Shown: piece by piece, positions 7,190-7,245 of the stretch | Position numbering within the stretch: position 1 is the first letter of the stretch | Layout of the letters: every line of letters begins with the position of its first letter | Assembly (NCBI GenBank): GCA_002450255.1 | Contig: DJYW01000073.1 | Location: forward strand, 1 to 7,245 | Source: Gammaproteobacteria bacterium UBA6968 | GTDB taxonomy: Bacteria; Pseudomonadota; Gammaproteobacteria; Pseudomonadales; Azotimanducaceae | Direction: 5' to 3' | DNA length: 7,245 bases | The notes under the pieces: generated by a model | What the model was told of the DNA's origin: nothing | What the model saw: only the letters and a program-made list of their open reading frames with translations | Databases searched by the model: none | Made by a program: the position numbers and the translations under genes

Positions 7190-7245
7190 CTGGTTAAAGG
7201 CTAACTGATTAAAGGCTAATTGATTAAAGGCTAATTGATTAAAAG
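7178..7245 (+). repeat. 15-bp tandem repeat across the topA stop codon
   Basis: Four full 15-bp units follow each other: 7178-7192 and 7193-7207 are both GTTAAAGGCTAACTG, and 7208-7222 and 7223-7237 are both ATTAAAGGCTAATTG. A fifth unit begins at 7238 and diverges (ATTAAAAG) at the window edge. The first unit encodes the last residues V-K-G and the TAA stop of topA. Because the unit is a multiple of three, TAA recurs in frame at 7202, 7217 and 7232. Each unit is a small hairpin: arms GTTA/TAAC (units 1-2) or ATTA/TAAT (units 3-4) flank AAGGC, extended by neighbouring bases. The core AAAGGCTAA also occurs at 7147-7155 inside topA in another reading frame. It could be slipped-strand duplication, the start of a longer repeat cluster, or a binding-site array. 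Confidence 0.9.

Noticed and set aside
1..7245. Search for tRNA, rRNA, CRISPR, insertion-sequence ends, toxin-antitoxin pairs and defence genes
   Set aside because: No supporting sequence found on either strand; coding content is housekeeping.

Overview
The window looks like ordinary chromosomal housekeeping DNA from a gammaproteobacterium. The evidence is a Slt70-type soluble lytic transglycosylase of almost exactly the E. coli length, a type IA topoisomerase with three C-terminal tetracysteine zinc ribbons, a UspA-family stress protein and a short DUF836-type glutaredoxin-like protein. By eye the base composition is mixed, near 50% G+C. From memory, the gene set recalls the slt / usp / fadBA / topA neighbourhood of Pseudomonas and relatives, but fadBA is not here. 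I would not name a genus.

Layout, left to right. A 188-bp leader carries three TGTACG half-sites and precedes a small forward gene (189-518, glutaredoxin-like). It converges on a leftward pair, usp then slt, with only 24 bp between them (usp 3002-2538, slt 2513-564). The 45-bp convergent gap holds a perfect 7-bp inverted repeat overlapping the slt stop codon. To the right of usp is a 656-bp stretch (3003-3658) with no convincing gene. It contains a well-formed imperfect hairpin and a duplicated GGTGGTC arm that could pair alternatively with one GACCACC arm. Then comes a forward gene for an uncharacterised protein with an N-terminal membrane anchor (3659-4366). A near-consensus sigma-70 promoter overlaps its stop codon and should drive topA (4520-7189). 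The last codons of topA run into a 15-bp tandem repeat that continues past the window edge.

How the genes fit together: slt remodels murein in the periplasm, and usp sits upstream as its probable operon partner. topA relaxes negative supercoils, and its promoter has features often seen in supercoiling-sensitive promoters. The anchored protein may be partly co-transcribed with topA, but nothing in the sequence shows its function. I found no phage, insertion sequence, CRISPR, tRNA, rRNA or defence or toxin system. The points most worth a second look are non-coding: the tandem repeat after topA with covarying arms, the TGTACG sites, and the structured gap between usp and the anchored-protein gene.
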